A program made the translations under genes and the position numbers. 64,000 nucleotides of DNA, from NCBI RefSeq assembly GCF_037975245.1, contig NC_092570.1:9881501-9945500 (forward strand), in the 5' to 3' direction. Shown here piece after piece: positions 11,279-24,200 of the stretch. The first letter of the stretch is position 1. Every line of letters begins with the position of its first letter. This DNA comes from Apostichopus japonicus (taxonomy: Eukaryota > Echinodermata > Holothuroidea > Aspidochirotida > Stichopodidae). Below the pieces are notes generated by a model. It saw only the letters and a list, made by a program, of their open reading frames with translations, ran no database searches and was not told where the DNA came from.

Positions 11279-12045
11279 CTGGGGACCGAAGAAGATATTA
11301 ACCGAAGAATTGGTAAAACCAACGGTGCTTTCAACGCACTGTCAAGTATTTTCAAAAGCAAAAACATAAGCCGGAACATTAAGCTTAGCAGTGGCGTAGG
11401 AAGATACTTTTAAGTGGGGGGCTGAAGACTGATGGCCGGCCTGGGGAGGGGTCTAAGGGGGTGTCCCCTCCCCTTTGGATTTTTTTGCATTTCCAGGTAG
11501 CCTCAGATGCAATTTGGTGCAATATAGCACACTTCAACACCCACTCCATTTTGTAAACTTAATTTTGTATTTTCACCAGGCCTTATATGCAATTTGGTGC
11601 TCCAAATGAGATTTTTTTTTCTCATTTGGAAATGAAAAAGGGGTTTTCTGACTTGCGAAGCGGGGGGGGGCGGAATGATACTTCAGCCCCTCCACATTTT
11701 TCACTAGGGGCTGGCGCCCCCCCCCAGCCCCCCGGTTCCTACGCCCTTGAAGCTTAGGATTTTTGAGGCTTTATTAAAGAGTATTTTTTTGTACAATTGC
11801 GAACTGCGGGGCACAAAGAAGGATCTTGATCGCAAAATTGACACTTTTCAAAGGAGACTACTTCGTAATATTCTTAACATAAGATGGACCAATAACAAGT
11901 GGTTATCAAACGATGAGCTCTACAACATGAAACCAACCAAACACCTTGGTCATCCAATGCACAAGTTAGATGTTAATTTGTATAATGGAAGGGAAACAGA
12001 GTTTCTAACAAGATGTAGAGATGAAGGAAAGAATGGACGGAGAAT
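11279..12045 (+). mobile_element. LINE relic: C-terminal end of a reverse transcriptase ORF, interrupted by a MITE
   Basis: Before the insertion the frame reads LGTEEDINRRIGKTNGAF and continues to FKSKNISRNIKL. After it, the same frame resumes KLRIFEALLKSIFLYN and continues with DTFQRRLLRNIL. This is the usual C-terminal region of non-LTR retrotransposon ORF2 proteins. The interruption is exactly the MITE at 11389-11749. The piece is 5'-truncated and sits only in the right duplication copy; the left copy has different sequence at the corresponding place. Confidence 0.8.
11389..11749. mobile_element. hAT-like MITE nested in the LINE relic (361 bp)
   Basis: Ends CAGTGGCGTAGGAA and the complement of CAAGGGCGTAGGAA; perfect 8-bp target duplication AAGCTTAG at 11381-11388 and 11750-11757. 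Removing element plus one duplication restores the LINE reading frame. Internal sequence (ggggaggggtctaaggggg, agatgcaat/atttggtgc) is related to the unit amplified in the 6601-8475 element, so they are one family. Confidence 0.9.
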
Positions 12046-12893
12046 AATAACGTCATATCTCAATTTGTATGTAGTTTCGACGTACCTTATCTGCGATGCA
12101 TAAAAAAATGTTACATCTATATGGCAAGCAAGTAAGAAGAAAAGTATAGCGTCTTCGGCGTTGTAATATAATTATCCGTGATGGCTTCAATGTTATTGAA
12201 TTGGCACCGCTAAGAATGATTCCCATATAGTACACTAAATTATAGCAACAAATATGGGGCCCGATTAAAACCCGATTTATTATTTTGTTAGTACTATTAT
12301 AATTATCATTAATTAGGACATAAGACTGTAAGATAGTAGTTGAACTATATGGTATGAAAATGCGGAAAATTGTAGGTAGACTGATTGAGATTTCACTCCA
12401 AATAGTTTCGGGAAGGGTGATCATATTTTGGTTAAATTTATTTCTGCCTCATTTAATGAAAAAAAACCTTACAAAACAACATGGAACTCATTTCACATTA
12501 ACCCAATGGATGTTTTATAAAACTGCACTTTACCAGAAAAATAAAAGTCACCTAATACTCATCAGTGATAGTAATTGAAGCACAAGCAGTACACGCGCGC
12601 GTCTGCAGACGTACGCTTTTGCCTTTATAATTTGTTTCAGCGCGTTTCTTGTACCCTTAATGAAGAAACCAACTTGCGCATATACGCATCAATATTCTTA
12701 TGACTTGTCTGTTCATTTCGTGGAACTGTTTCCCCCTATTTCTGATATGGCGACAAAAATATGTTTTGCGTTCAGTACAGTAACAACATTGAGGTTTCGA
12801 TGACTTTATTGCAGTAGACTTCTGTTTGGTGGTAACCAGAACTAGCTGTTACAATAGAAATGGCCCGATCCACCATTTTGATACAATTACACT

Positions 12894-13023
12894 CAGGGAC
12901 CTAGCTAAGGCCTGATGATTCCGAAATTCCGACTGTCGCACTCCAATTTTCCAACTATCGTCAGTTTTACCATGTTTGATGGGGTGATACACCCCCACCC
13001 CCCCCCCTCTAGTGACGTCCCTG
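12894..13023. mobile_element. Small hAT-like MITE (130 bp)
   Basis: Left end CAGGGACCTAGCTAAGG, right end complement of CAGGGACGTCACTAGAGG; target duplications ATTACACT (12886-12893) and ATTACATT (13024-13031), one mismatch. No coding potential. Confidence 0.75.
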
Positions 13024-13069
13024 ATTACATTATGACATGATAAACACAGGTCAGTCTACTGTACGTGGC

Positions 13070-13290
13070 AATACACACAATAGGGGTCTTGTACTCAATG
13101 TTATGAATTCACACATCAAGTGTGAAAAGTTTCCACGATACCCATCGATAGATATCATGTAAAAGAATTTTCAGTTTGACCTCTGGTAACCTCAAATGAG
13201 ATTTCTTGAGATTCTGGCAAATCCATATACCTGTATGAAAAGTAACCATGATTTGTACCATGAGAAATCATGTTTGCAAGGTGTTCAGGC
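13070..13290. repeat. Dispersed repeat with ~120-bp monomer (site 1)
   Basis: Contains the recurring phrases cttgtactcaatg, tttgacctctggtaacctca and a 'tcatgt..aaa' joint. The same phrases recur at 14510-14830 and 21870-22080. Possibly the tail of a transposon family; no ends identified. Confidence 0.55.
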
Positions 13291-14509
13291 CTCGACAAAT
13301 AGTTTTTTAAAGTACTCGCTATTTGGTGACCGTGTTTAAAAATCTACTCGCCAAACAAAGTAAAACATGTCGCAGAATCATAAATAAGCAGCTAGGACTA
13401 CTGTAATGTATCAAACAATTTAAAATAAAACATCTGCAGAAATACCTATGAAGATAGCTTGGCTTCTGTTACATTATGGCTCCTATAATTCTAGGCATAT
13501 ATTGTATAGTAGTTGGGTGTGCGCGAGTTCTAAGACTATACAGTACCTCACTGCTACTTTGAACCGCTACTCGATCAGCGCAACTTCGTACATTTTCCCA
13601 ATTATTTATCGTGTCTTTTAGCTGCAGATTGATGCGCGTAAACATATCGCTATTATTCCATCACACTGCCTAAATCAAAGCGATCTTTTACGCAATGAAA
13701 ATCTGAGGTTGCAAGAGCATCTATCTTCCAAGAAATCCTGGCAGCAACAACAGCAAACTTGTCTCAAAACTCCTTAAATTGTTGTATATTTGGGGAATTA
13801 TGACTGATAGCCAGTGGGAAAATGCCTCAAAAAATAATTGAGATGTTTTGCCATCTTAAGTGTATTGGTATTCTGACTGGTATTCTTCACGTCCTTGTGT
13901 TAACGAACCCAACTTTACCCCACCGTTGCTGGCCTAGACTTCACAAAATTGCCAATAGGCCAAGCCAGGTTTGTTCGAACTGTCCCATAATCAAAAACGT
14001 GATAAAAGACTAACGACACTTTTAAAGGCCTAGCTATGCTGAAACTGGTGGAAGAAACTACACAACTTGAGATAAACAGCCGATCCAGACACAGATTGTC
14101 AACTCACTGCCAAACTAAAACCGTTTTACACAATTAATTCGCATTGAGTTTGGTCATCGTCAAAAATCTAACTAGGCGACAGGTTAGTATGGTAAACTGC
14201 GCCTGGTCATTTCCCCAACGTAACAATATCCAAACCTGAAGTTTTTTGGCAGTGAATCTCGAAAATTGCAAAATGCGACGGAAAACTTCCAATGGCACTG
14301 CTCTTTGTACAAAATGTACACCTTTTTGCACGCAATGTTTAAGTGAAAGTATGCTCCAGAACGACGTGCTGAAGCATATAGAACTTCGTTCGCGAGAAAT
14401 ATATTTGATTCTACGGATGCCCATAAGCGTATTTCCAATTGCCAAAAGCCTCCTCATTTTATGAGGTGTAGTGCACATTATTGAATAGGCTGGTCGGTGG
14501 GAGACACGG

Positions 14510-14830
14510 TAGATTATAAAACAGGTTTCCACAGTTTGGCGCCTGGCGACTCCAAATGACCTTTGACCTCCACATAAAAACAATAAGCTTCTTGTACTGA
14601 ATGTATGAGACTGGTCCCTTCTTGAGATATAATGCTCACAAGGTTTTCACAATTTGACCCCTGGTGACCCCAAATGAAATTTGACCTCTGAAAACAATAT
14701 GCTGTTCCACTCAATGTGGTACACCTACTCACAAAATATGGCATTGGTCAAAGCTTCTCTTCTTGAGATATCGTGTTTACAAGCTAGGCGTCACACACAC
14801 GTTCACACGCATGCGTACACACACAACCAC
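14510..14830. repeat. Dispersed repeat with ~120-bp monomer (site 2, about 2.5 monomers)
   Basis: Successive monomers read cagtttggcgcctggcgactc and caatttgacccctggtgacc, each followed by a cttgagatat.. element, and the array ends in a CA/GT-rich run (cacacacacgttcacacgc). Same family as sites 1 and 3. Confidence 0.65.
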
Positions 14831-14984
14831 GCCAGCATGAATGCATAGGTTACTATTATCGAAACCAGAAAACAGATCCTGATTGATAACATATCAGAAA
14901 AGATTTTCTCCTGTTGCTTTTTGGCACTTTTCCTCAAAGAGAACATTCGGGTGGACTGATATAGACACTAATAGAGATGCCACA

Positions 14985-15346
14985 TTAGAGGCATTGAAGA
15001 CTAGCCCCAAACTGCATGCCACTCTCTGAAAAAGTTAACGTTCCGTTGCTTGCAAGTGAAGTTTTCTTCGTCGCTACAAAATGCAGACAGTAATGAAACG
15101 TGATACCTTGTTATCTTTTATCTAGACCTGAGATGTCCATCGCTGCTATATACACTGTGTTGTGGGTATTGACCGTAGCTGTATGTATTGAACGTGCACT
15201 AGTGTCTAATTACCGACGGTAGCAAGCTGTGTGTGTATTTTCTGGGATCGATGGTGGTGTCTAGCACTTCTGTTACACCTCATTCGAAACTAGGTCAGAT
15301 TACCGACATGAGCCGTTCTTTGTGCCCGAGTCTTCACACCCTTTAA
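14985..15346. mobile_element. TTAA-flanked MITE family, copy 1 (362 bp)
   Basis: Left end ttag-AGGCATTGAAGACT, right end complement of AGGGTGTGAAGACTCG next to TTAA. About 360 bp, nearly the same as copies at 17267-17603 and 48567-48930. Short imperfect terminal inverted repeats plus TTAA borders suggest a piggyBac-mobilised MITE; the transposon superfamily is inference. Confidence 0.75.
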
Positions 15347-15784
15347 GCTTTGTGCATCAGTAAACATTGCATCAAAATCTCCAAAACATATATAGACATA
15401 TACTGATACTTCCTAGTTGACAATATCATTGCTCTACAAACTCTTTGGAGCTCATGTAATTATGAGACCAATATAACAGCGCCCTCGGTAAAACGTTGAA
15501 GATCTCATTACCAGATACATTATCCATGGTTCACTCAAGACAACATAGAAGAAATTGGCTGGGATATGATTTCAGAATTTAATGCTTTCAAAAGTGTGTT
15601 TTAGAAAATCATATAACCCCCCCCCTGACGGACTCGAATGGACTGCTGGCGCCTTTTTCAGCTCTTTACTACTTTTTACTTATTCTACATTATTCATTTT
15701 CTTATTGCGCTCTCATCTACTTATTGACATTTGTCACATTTTGTTGGTGAATTTGGCGATGACACCTTATTCTTCGTTTATCTG

Positions 15785-15990
15785 CAAATTAGCCAGGACC
15801 GGAAAGGGTCATTTCCGGCGATCTAGGGAGTATCTTTACTCAAAAATTTTCTGTACGCTACGCGCCAACCAGTGGTGGTGCTCCGCTTAGATAGTGTCGA
15901 AAGCGCCCCTACAGACCATTCTCGCCCCTCCTGACCAATACCCCTACCTCCGCCACTGCCGCCGCGCCTCCTACGCCTATGTGTGTAGTG
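15785..15990. repeat. Dispersed repeat with hAT-like features (copy 1)
   Basis: The stretch with gtacgctacgcgccaacc, gtggtgctccgcttagatag and gggtcatttccggcgatcta closely matches 16485-16605. The downstream end (cctcctacgcctatgtg) differs. Confidence 0.6.
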
Positions 15991-16484
15991 TTCGGTTTCG
16001 GAAATATCTGCTATTTTTTCATTTCCTTCAACCAAGTTTTATAATAGCCGTTATAAGAGGTTTTAATATTTGTACACCAATAAATTAACTGTGTCTGAAT
16101 TTTCGAAAATTTTTTACCAACATTCTGCATCGAACTTCCCTCTACTTGTGCAATTTTGGCCGGTTTCTTAGGGGTTGAAGGAAGTTTTTCTATATTGGTT
16201 GTCCATAGATGAAATTTTGTACAACATTATGGGTATGTTTTGAAGTAAGTTTATTCACGAGAAATGTGAATTTTCTAATTCTGAACAAATATGGGGCTTA
16301 AAACCTTAAAAAGTGGGGCTGACAGGTATTGTGGGCCGCGACGTAGAATCACATACAAAAGCAAAGACCCACAGGAGATGCGATCAGGTCGAACATGATG
16401 TGTGCCGGGTTGACAACCTTCAAAAAGGTTATGAATGGAAAAAAAAACTATTAGGAAATACTTGGTTCTCATGCAAAAAGTGTA

Positions 16485-16646
16485 CATCTGGTTGGTCATT
16501 TCAAGCCCGAGAAGTGCCGTTTCCGGTGACCTGGGGGGTATCAAAATAAGAAATTTTCTTGTACGCTGCGCGCCAACCGATGGTGGCGCTCCGCTTAGAT
16601 AGTAATTCGCGCCCCCCGGGTTTGAAAATCCTGGATACGCGCCTGT
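16485..16646. repeat. Dispersed repeat with hAT-like end (copy 2)
   Basis: Shares gtacgctgcgcgccaacc and ggcgctccgcttagatag with copy 1. It ends cctggatacgcgcctg, whose complement starts CAGGCGCGTATCCAGG, a typical hAT-type terminus. The other end and a target duplication were not found. Confidence 0.6.
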
Positions 16647-17266
16647 TAATTGTCTCTTCAATATAAAGATTGACATTGTTGGTCATCAGAATCCATTTGA
16701 AATAATGTAACTTACTGGTCTATTTCAGTACTGCATACCAATACTTGCCAATAACATTTTTGGCAGATGATACATAAATTAATATTTCACAATTCCATGA
16801 CTAATTTATTTATTTGAAATGGAAACCTTAACAAAGAGTCTTGCAATAGAATAACTTTAAAGAAAAAAGCTCAACATACTCTTTGAAGTACCTCTGAGAT
16901 TTATTTCCTGCTGTTTGCACATTCATTATTGCAACACAGAAAAATCACAATATTCACAAAGAACTATCGCCAAAATGTGGCTCAAACTTATTAAACAAAA
17001 ATATTTTGCTAATTCTTTGGGAAATTCTTTGTTTATTCTGTAAAATGTTGCATAAGTAGAATGGCTTCATAATTTTCAGCTGTTACAGTTGGTGACCTTG
17101 ATGACCTTTGAAACACTCCTCAAGTTTACCTGATCAAAGTTCCAATTAAAAAATGTCAAGCCTCTGCTTGTGAATGACAATAACCACTCATTAACATCAA
17201 ACCTTGTTTCTTAATTGTAAAGTACACTTGTCATATATAGCCAATTACCAAACTCTGTTCAGGTAT

Positions 17267-17603
17267 TTAAAGGCATTGAAGACTCGCCCCAAACCGCTCT
17301 GAAAAAGTTAACTTTCCATTGCTTGCAAGTGAAGTTTTCTTCTTGTCGCTACAAAATGCAGACAATAATGAAACGTGATACCTTGTTATCTTTTATATAG
17401 ACCTGAGATGTCCACGCTGCTATGTACACTGTGATGTGGGTATTGACCGTAGCTGTATGTATTGACTGTACACTTGTGTCTAATTACCGACGGTAGCATG
17501 CTGTGTGTGTATTTTCTGGGATCGATGGTGGTGTCCAACACTTCTGTTACACCTCATTCCAAACTAGTTAAAATATGACATGAAATGTCTGCACACGCTT
17601 TAA
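17267..17603. mobile_element. TTAA-flanked MITE family, copy 2 (337 bp)
   Basis: Begins TTAA-AGGCATTGAAGACTCG. The right part is degraded (gtctgcacacgctttaa) and about 25 bp shorter than the other copies. It lies 175 bp beyond the stop of the TIR receptor gene, so it may fall in that gene's 3' untranslated region. Confidence 0.75.
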
Positions 17604-17777
17604 CACCTTTGTAACACCAATGTACAGTAGCTACTCAGTTAGAGGTACAATCTATCCATGTTAATTTTGCAAACAGTAGAAAATACATGAAAACACACTC
17701 AAGTCAGTCAATTACAAATATTCTGTGGTGCCTCAATAACTTTATCAACTTTTCAGCTTAAATTTTTTAGCTTAACA

Positions 17778-18220
17778 TTAAAGAAGCAAATAAGCATTGT
17801 TCTCTGGCCTGGGTTTTGGTCTTGGTGGTAGCTTTAACAACAATTCTTTATATCCTTTCTTCATGAAAGACTTCTCCATGCTTACTTTTGACTTCTGACG
17901 ATTTGATGCTAGGTTTGCTTTATCACAATAAGAGTGATTCCTCCCCAGGTTGCTTTCATACTGGTCAGAGATAGGCCACTCAATGTTTGACCACTTCACT
18001 GTTTGTGTTACTTTCATGATGTGCCTGAAGATGGCATTGTGGTCTGGTAAATCCAACCCTTGGAAGACAACAGGAATTATGTAATCTTTATAATTATTCA
18101 CCACTTCAAGAGAAATGTTCACCTCGTAAGAAGTGAAATTTGCTCGCACATATTCTGGGGATAGGACCATGATAAATCGACGACTCTGTTGAAGTGCTTC
18201 CACCAACTGGACCGCTGTGC
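17778..18220 (-). CDS. TIR receptor exon 7: rest of TIR domain and C terminus
   Basis: Acceptor cattctccctcag at 18221. Encodes LQQSRRFIMVLSPEYVRANF, DYIIPVVFQ and KWSNIEWP, ending in a basic tail with a proline-rich KLPPRPKPRPE and stop at 17778-17780. The TIR is split over two exons only. Confidence 0.92.
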
Positions 18221-21200
18221 CTGAGGGAGAATGGAAATAGAGAAACATGAAAGACCAAGCAAGATATGAAGGAAAAATTAATAGCTGAGGGCATGTGGTT
18301 CCCAACATCTGGACACTAAAATAACATAAACATACATAACCAAATCATGACCTGACTCAAACATCGAAGGGAGAATGAAATAGCACATTAATTATTGGTT
18401 AGAATGCTAAACAGTCACCTAACATGGTATACAAGTCCTGTGCACTCTGCACTAAATTAATCCTGAAATCTCTTCATTGCTTCTGTCCAGATTATCCAGA
18501 ATGCAACAGGGTTGTGATCTGTGGTGACACAGTTGCAAAGTACCCTGGCATTCTGTTGGGTGCATATCGAACCCTCCATCACCCTCTCCCCTACTCCCTC
18601 TGCTTCCTGTCCCACCCATGCCCAGCTGAGAAATGGTTAATATCAAACACGACCAAGAAATAGGTAAATATAGCTAGTTTGCCATTTCTCAGATTTGCAG
18701 GGTAAGGGGAGAATAAGTACTGTGAAGATAACTTAGCAGGTATATTGTACTGTATGGCAATGGAAGGCTAATGATAAAGAGAAAAGTTGTCTACACTATT
18801 GGCTGCCCCTTCTCAAAATCTTGTCCCCAACTCCTCATATGGCTCACTGAATGTAACTCAGTTAGACTAGCTATGCCCCCTAGATGGTCTGTGATGTAAT
18901 CAGGGTATATACTCTTAAAATGTTTTGCTCTCCTCTTATTAGTTCCCTGTTTTAGATCAACATTTACACATTTTTTTAGTCACTGTCAACTTATGGACAG
19001 ATTCTAAATGGATCACATAGACAAAGATTTTTAACAGCAATATTTATTATCTTTGGATAACTACTAATAAGAACAAAGAGGATATACTTACAACCCCCTG
19101 GGACGTTGTCAATCTCCGGGACGTAGACTCGGTAACCTCTCTTCTCCAACGTGGATTTAAGACAAAGAACAAAGAGACGGTCAACATCGCTCCAAGCGTA
19201 GGAGATGTACGCATCATACGAACGACCATCTGTTAGCAAAATCAGAATTATATGTACAAGTCAATTTCTGTTTATTAAGGGGATGGTCAATTATTTACAA
19301 ATTTTACTGGAAATAGGATATCAGAGGTTAAACACACTGAAAACACATTTTTACATTTGGTTGAAACTTTTTCCAGATTCCTGATCACTCACATGTCATG
19401 TACGTGGATAATCGGATAGCTGTCACTCTGACTATGAGATCTCCACGGTTACAATCTTTTAGTTGCGTGTAAAACAAACCATCATGGGGCACTGTCACAT
19501 GGGTCTTATCCAGTTCCACGAAATCTGACAAGCTGTTGCTATGAGTTTGGTAGCATAGGAATCACAAACGGTAGCTATTAGCGGTACCATGATTTCACCA
19601 CCGTAAGTTTGTTTCTAATTATTGGAGAAGACATAGTTTATGAGACACTTGTGTGGAATTTTCCAAGTCAAAGAAACTGTTTCAAACACTTCAACTTGTT
19701 TTGTTTCTAAAAACATGTTTTTGTTTTAGTTTGAGCCAATCATCCAGTGATCATGTTACTTTGATTCGGATGTTGGTATAAAACAGCATGTAAGGACTTA
19801 TATATGACAGTTGTCTCATCTGCTAGAAAGCTGGAGAGCTTCATTAGTGAGTTGCAATCATTGTAGTACAATACATACAATTCTGTGTCCAACACATTCG
19901 ATACAAATACTCCATTTTTGCTTTGTAAGTCATTGAAATTTTGCCTAATTTGCCTTACTTCCTGGGGAGATTTTGGTGGAGTATATAGTACCATACCGTA
20001 TAATATTTAATGCCGCACTTAAACCACGATACCACCATACTGTGACAATTTCAGCCTTTCGTGATGAAATGTATCTTACGACTGAACATTTATTCTATAC
20101 AAATATACTGTGGATGTTAAGAACTACACATGGTCATAACATGTACCTCTCTAATATGTACACCTGATAGACGATTAATAACTTCTTGGGGAGGTAAGAA
20201 CTCTCTTAGATATTCTATATAATAGACTTAATGTTCTGAATTTCATCAGGTAAACTCTTTTTGTATTATAATCGGAACACTTTTCCAAATGAATAAATTT
20301 ATATATCTAGGACGATTTTTGTAAAAACACATAATTTTTTTATTCTAAAGCAAAACCTATTCGGAGGGCAAAAATTTCCACATAATCTGCTTTGCCATGA
20401 AAAAGACGACTCCTTGAGCATTGCATAATAAATAATTTTATGCTTCAATATCAGTAATATCAAATAACTGAAGAATCCATCGAGTGAGCTCAGTCCTTAT
20501 GAAAAATAAATAACATAAACTGTTGACCAAAAAGGAAACTTAAAATAAAATAAAAATGTTAGCAAACTGCTTATCCACTAGAGAGCCTGTGTAAGAGAAT
20601 GTGTAAAAGTAAGTTGGCCTGACGTTTCGATCCTAGCAGGATCTTCTTCAAAGGCTAAATGACAAGTAACAGTCACAGGAGGGACAAAAACACGCACAGA
20701 ATACACAGGTTAATGGGCATGGTGAACAAAAAGAGATACAGTAGATGTAAGGGGATTAGTAGACAAGGGATGGGGGGGAGAAGAAAGAAAGAAACCAACA
20801 GTGGAAGAGGAGAGGTAGACTTGTAAGATGAGTATGGCCTTTTTATAAGTTGCCAACAATAAGCCACTATGCCAACGAGTCACTTTGCCAGTCACAATGA
20901 GCCATGTTACAGTTGACCAAAGGTTACCCCCTCGGCAACTGAATACCCTATCTAGAGGAGCTATGAGAACAGTCCACAAAACATTACAAAACATATTACA
21001 GACCTGTAATAAGAGGATGGAGGTGGAGAGACATGACTGGAGAGATGGAGGGGGGAGAGAGGAAGAAAATGAGAATTCATCTTACCACTAACTTCTGGTT
21101 TTCCCAGATTATCCTTAATAAACAGCTGAAGATCCACTCCAATTAGAGACCAAGACAATATACAGAGAAAGGTGATGAATACAATGCCAAAAACAAGGCT

Positions 21201-24200
21201 TATGATTGGTGGAGAGTCGACTTCTACAGGCCCTTGGGCAGCTAAAGATGTCAACAAACAAACAAAAGAAGAAGAAGAAGAAGAAAAGGAGAAGAAATGT
21301 TCATATTATTCTTTTGTCTTCAAATCATGTTACATGAATTGACAATACTGGTATAAATTAATGTAACTAAATTGCTGTAAAAGTGGCAAAGAATTACATG
21401 AAACATACCATGAACTTTGGTGTGATTTGATGAAGTTCAATGTATCTGATAACCTCAATGTAGTGATGTCATCATACAAGTCAAGTTGTGTTAGTTCTTT
21501 TCATATTCCTGTATTATTTTTCATAACATCTTCTACTTTCATACTTCCAACATTGACCTCATATGCAAACATGATAATGTATTCAGGAAGACATTAAAGA
21601 GTTCCAGATGACCAATTGTGAAGTTTGGAATACATGAGGGAAACCCCCTCCCAGCAGTTACTTGCATTTAAATACATTACAAATGCAGCACAAGTGTAGT
21701 TTGGCAAGCTAATAGCCCTGGCTGAAGTTAATACTAGAGATGGAGAGCAGTATAAATCTAAACAGAGTCAGTGCTTACATGGTTTGATGACAGGGAATCG
21801 TGTGACATAATACCACAATGATGAAAGAAAGACAGAGGGACATTGTTTGTTGTTGGTAATTTAATTTGAGATCCATTTTGAGATTTTCACATTTTGCCCT
21901 CTGCTGATCCCAAATGACCCCCAAAACACTATAGGGTCATTCTTGTACTCATTATCGGAAAGCCACATGCAAAATATGAGAGCATCATGCAGTCTCCTAT
22001 CTGGAGATATCATGTTTACAAGGATTCCAAGTTTTGACCCCTGGTGACCTTATATGAACTCTGACCTACACCAAATTGTGCAACAACTTTACACTACATA
22101 CAGCTATCATACCATGCATATAGAGCTTCTTTGATGATCAGGTCCTGGAGATTGAGCATTTTGGGATTGTTCATGAATCTTAAATTTACACATCTATCAC
22201 AAATCAGATCCAGAATATTTAAGGTACAACTGACTGTTCTAATGGATTCCAACAAATTAGTATGAAAACTTAACATTTCACACTAGCAACATTGAACATA
22301 GCACAAAGAGGTAGTAAGCTTGAGGCAAACAGGTGAGATGTTAAAGATGCACATTAATAGTTATTCTCATTTTTTTTTTCTTCCAAGTTTGTGTACAATT
22401 ATCTACCTCAGGAATTGGGATGGATCAATAAAAATACAGCAAATCCTTCAGGTAAAGTTGGGATCCAATCCATTCAAGAAAAATTTTAAAAAAAAAAAAA
22501 ATTAAAATTTTTTAAAAATAAATAAAAATGAAGTGAAAAATGATATTCAATTTTCTTGTCATTGTGAAACATGACATCACACTGTGGCAATTTCAAATAT
22601 CAATTATCACCACAAAATCTCCATGAAAAAAACTCACTTTCACGTAGAACAAATTCTATCTTATGGTAGGGAATTCCCTCGTCACATTCATTGGCAAGAG
22701 TTAATGTGTATGTGCCGGACAGGTCCTCCTCTGTTACTTGACTAAAACGAAGAGTGGCGAGTACTTCCTTTGTGTTACTTGAATTCCTTGAACAATCTGC
22801 ACTGAAAGAGAGAAAGGGAAATGTCAGCAGTTGGTTGTAATTGGCCAGATGGATATTAAGAAATTATATCTCTTTCTCCCTGCTGCTACACCCTCCAAAC
22901 CCTCCTCTCTCCATCACTACCCCCCCCCCTCTCAACCCCCATGTACCACCAGCACTAAATTAAACATCATGAGTGATTGCAGTCATTGCATTTAACATTT
23001 GTCAATCAAATGTTGTGCAAAAATCAAAGCATCAAGTTTATTTAGATGGTTCAACCTTTGTAATACATATATCTACACAGAATTGTTTGAACTGGGTGCT
23101 ATTTTGATGAAATAAAACACTTTCTTGGGAATCACATTCTTCCATAAAGATATATTGCTGGCGTAGTCAAACACATTTGTTAGATCATGTTTAGTACTGA
23201 TTCACAGTGACACAATTGTCCCTAAAATGTCAAGGACTTGTTGCATTCATCTACATGCATTAATTAATCTACAGGCATTAATTAATCTACAGGCATTAAT
23301 TAATCTACAGGCATTAATTAATCTACAGGCATTAATTAATCTACAGGCATTAATTAATCTACATGCATTAATTAATCTACAGGCATTAATTAATCTACAG
23401 GCATTAATTAATCTACAGGCATTAATTAATCTACAGGCATTAATTAATCTACATGCATTAATTAATCTACAGGCATTAATTAATCTACAGGCATTAATTA
23501 ATCTACAGGCATTAATTAATCTACAGGCATTAATTTATCTACAGGCATTAATTAATCTACAGGCATTAATTAATCTACAGGCATTAATTAATCTACAGGC
23601 ATTAATTAATCTACAGGCATTAATTAATCTACAGGCATTAATTAATCTACAGGCATTAATTAATCTACAGGCAGGCAAGACACTAAAAGGTCACTGCAGT
23701 GACTAAACCTAATATTTAGTCAATATTTTAGGCTATAATCAGCAGTTTAAAAAAGTTTTCATGCATGTTGACTAAATTGATTTATATTGCAACGACTTTT
23801 GGTCAATACCAATGTGAGAAATTTATTGGGCTACAGAATGTATAATCTTATTAATTATTTTTTATTTACTCACTTATTTAAGGGATATTCCCGTGGTCTA
23901 GTTTGATTGCTAATTACAAATGCTGGAATGGTTTTGCATGTTTCCTCGTAGCACTTTTGTGGTGCTATGGTATGAATTTTTCAAATGTGGTGGTACTTTG
24001 ATATCAATGCATTTGGGTCAGAGCAAAGTGTTCTCTTATAATATTTATTAAATATTAAACTCCGTTATCACAGAGGAAATCAATTATTCCACAAAAAATT
24101 GGTTAAAGTTCTAAATAGAGAGAAAATTGAGAGCTAAGCAAACATTCCAAATGTATGATGACGTTCCAGGATAAACCATCACAAAAATTTAAAAATTAAA

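Larger units (their letters stand above)
8813..12500. repeat. Right copy of the ~8.8 kb tandem segmental duplication
   Basis: This copy pairs with 1-3320. The exon corresponding to 635-814 is identical apart from one 6-bp in-frame indel, while introns show scattered substitutions and small indels. A short stretch at about 12510-12570 also resembles 5500-5570, next to the 3' end of gene A. The original unit therefore probably ran through the kinase 3' end, with later deletion or rearrangement. Confidence 0.93.
13290..17777. other. Intergenic region between the kinase cluster and the TIR receptor gene
   Basis: No gene could be supported. Open frames here (for example 14134-14583 minus, 15582-15890 plus) show no domain, no phase-linked splice neighbours and overlap dispersed repeats. 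Contents worth naming are two TTAA-flanked MITEs and two members of an rRNA-unrelated GC-richer repeat, listed separately. Confidence 0.55.
18221..21085 (-). other. Introns 5 and 6 of the TIR receptor gene
   Basis: No additional exon recognised. Bases 20575-21000 look like a transposon fragment (separate entry); the rest is unremarkable AT-rich sequence. Confidence 0.5.

Noticed and set aside
14134..14583. 149-codon minus-strand frame with a second frame on the opposite strand
   Set aside because: Overlapping frames in both directions, located in dispersed repeat sequence, no recognisable domain.
23227..23706. 159-codon open frame of repeated ALINLQ
   Set aside because: It is the 18-bp intronic minisatellite read in one frame; no start context, domain or splice partner.
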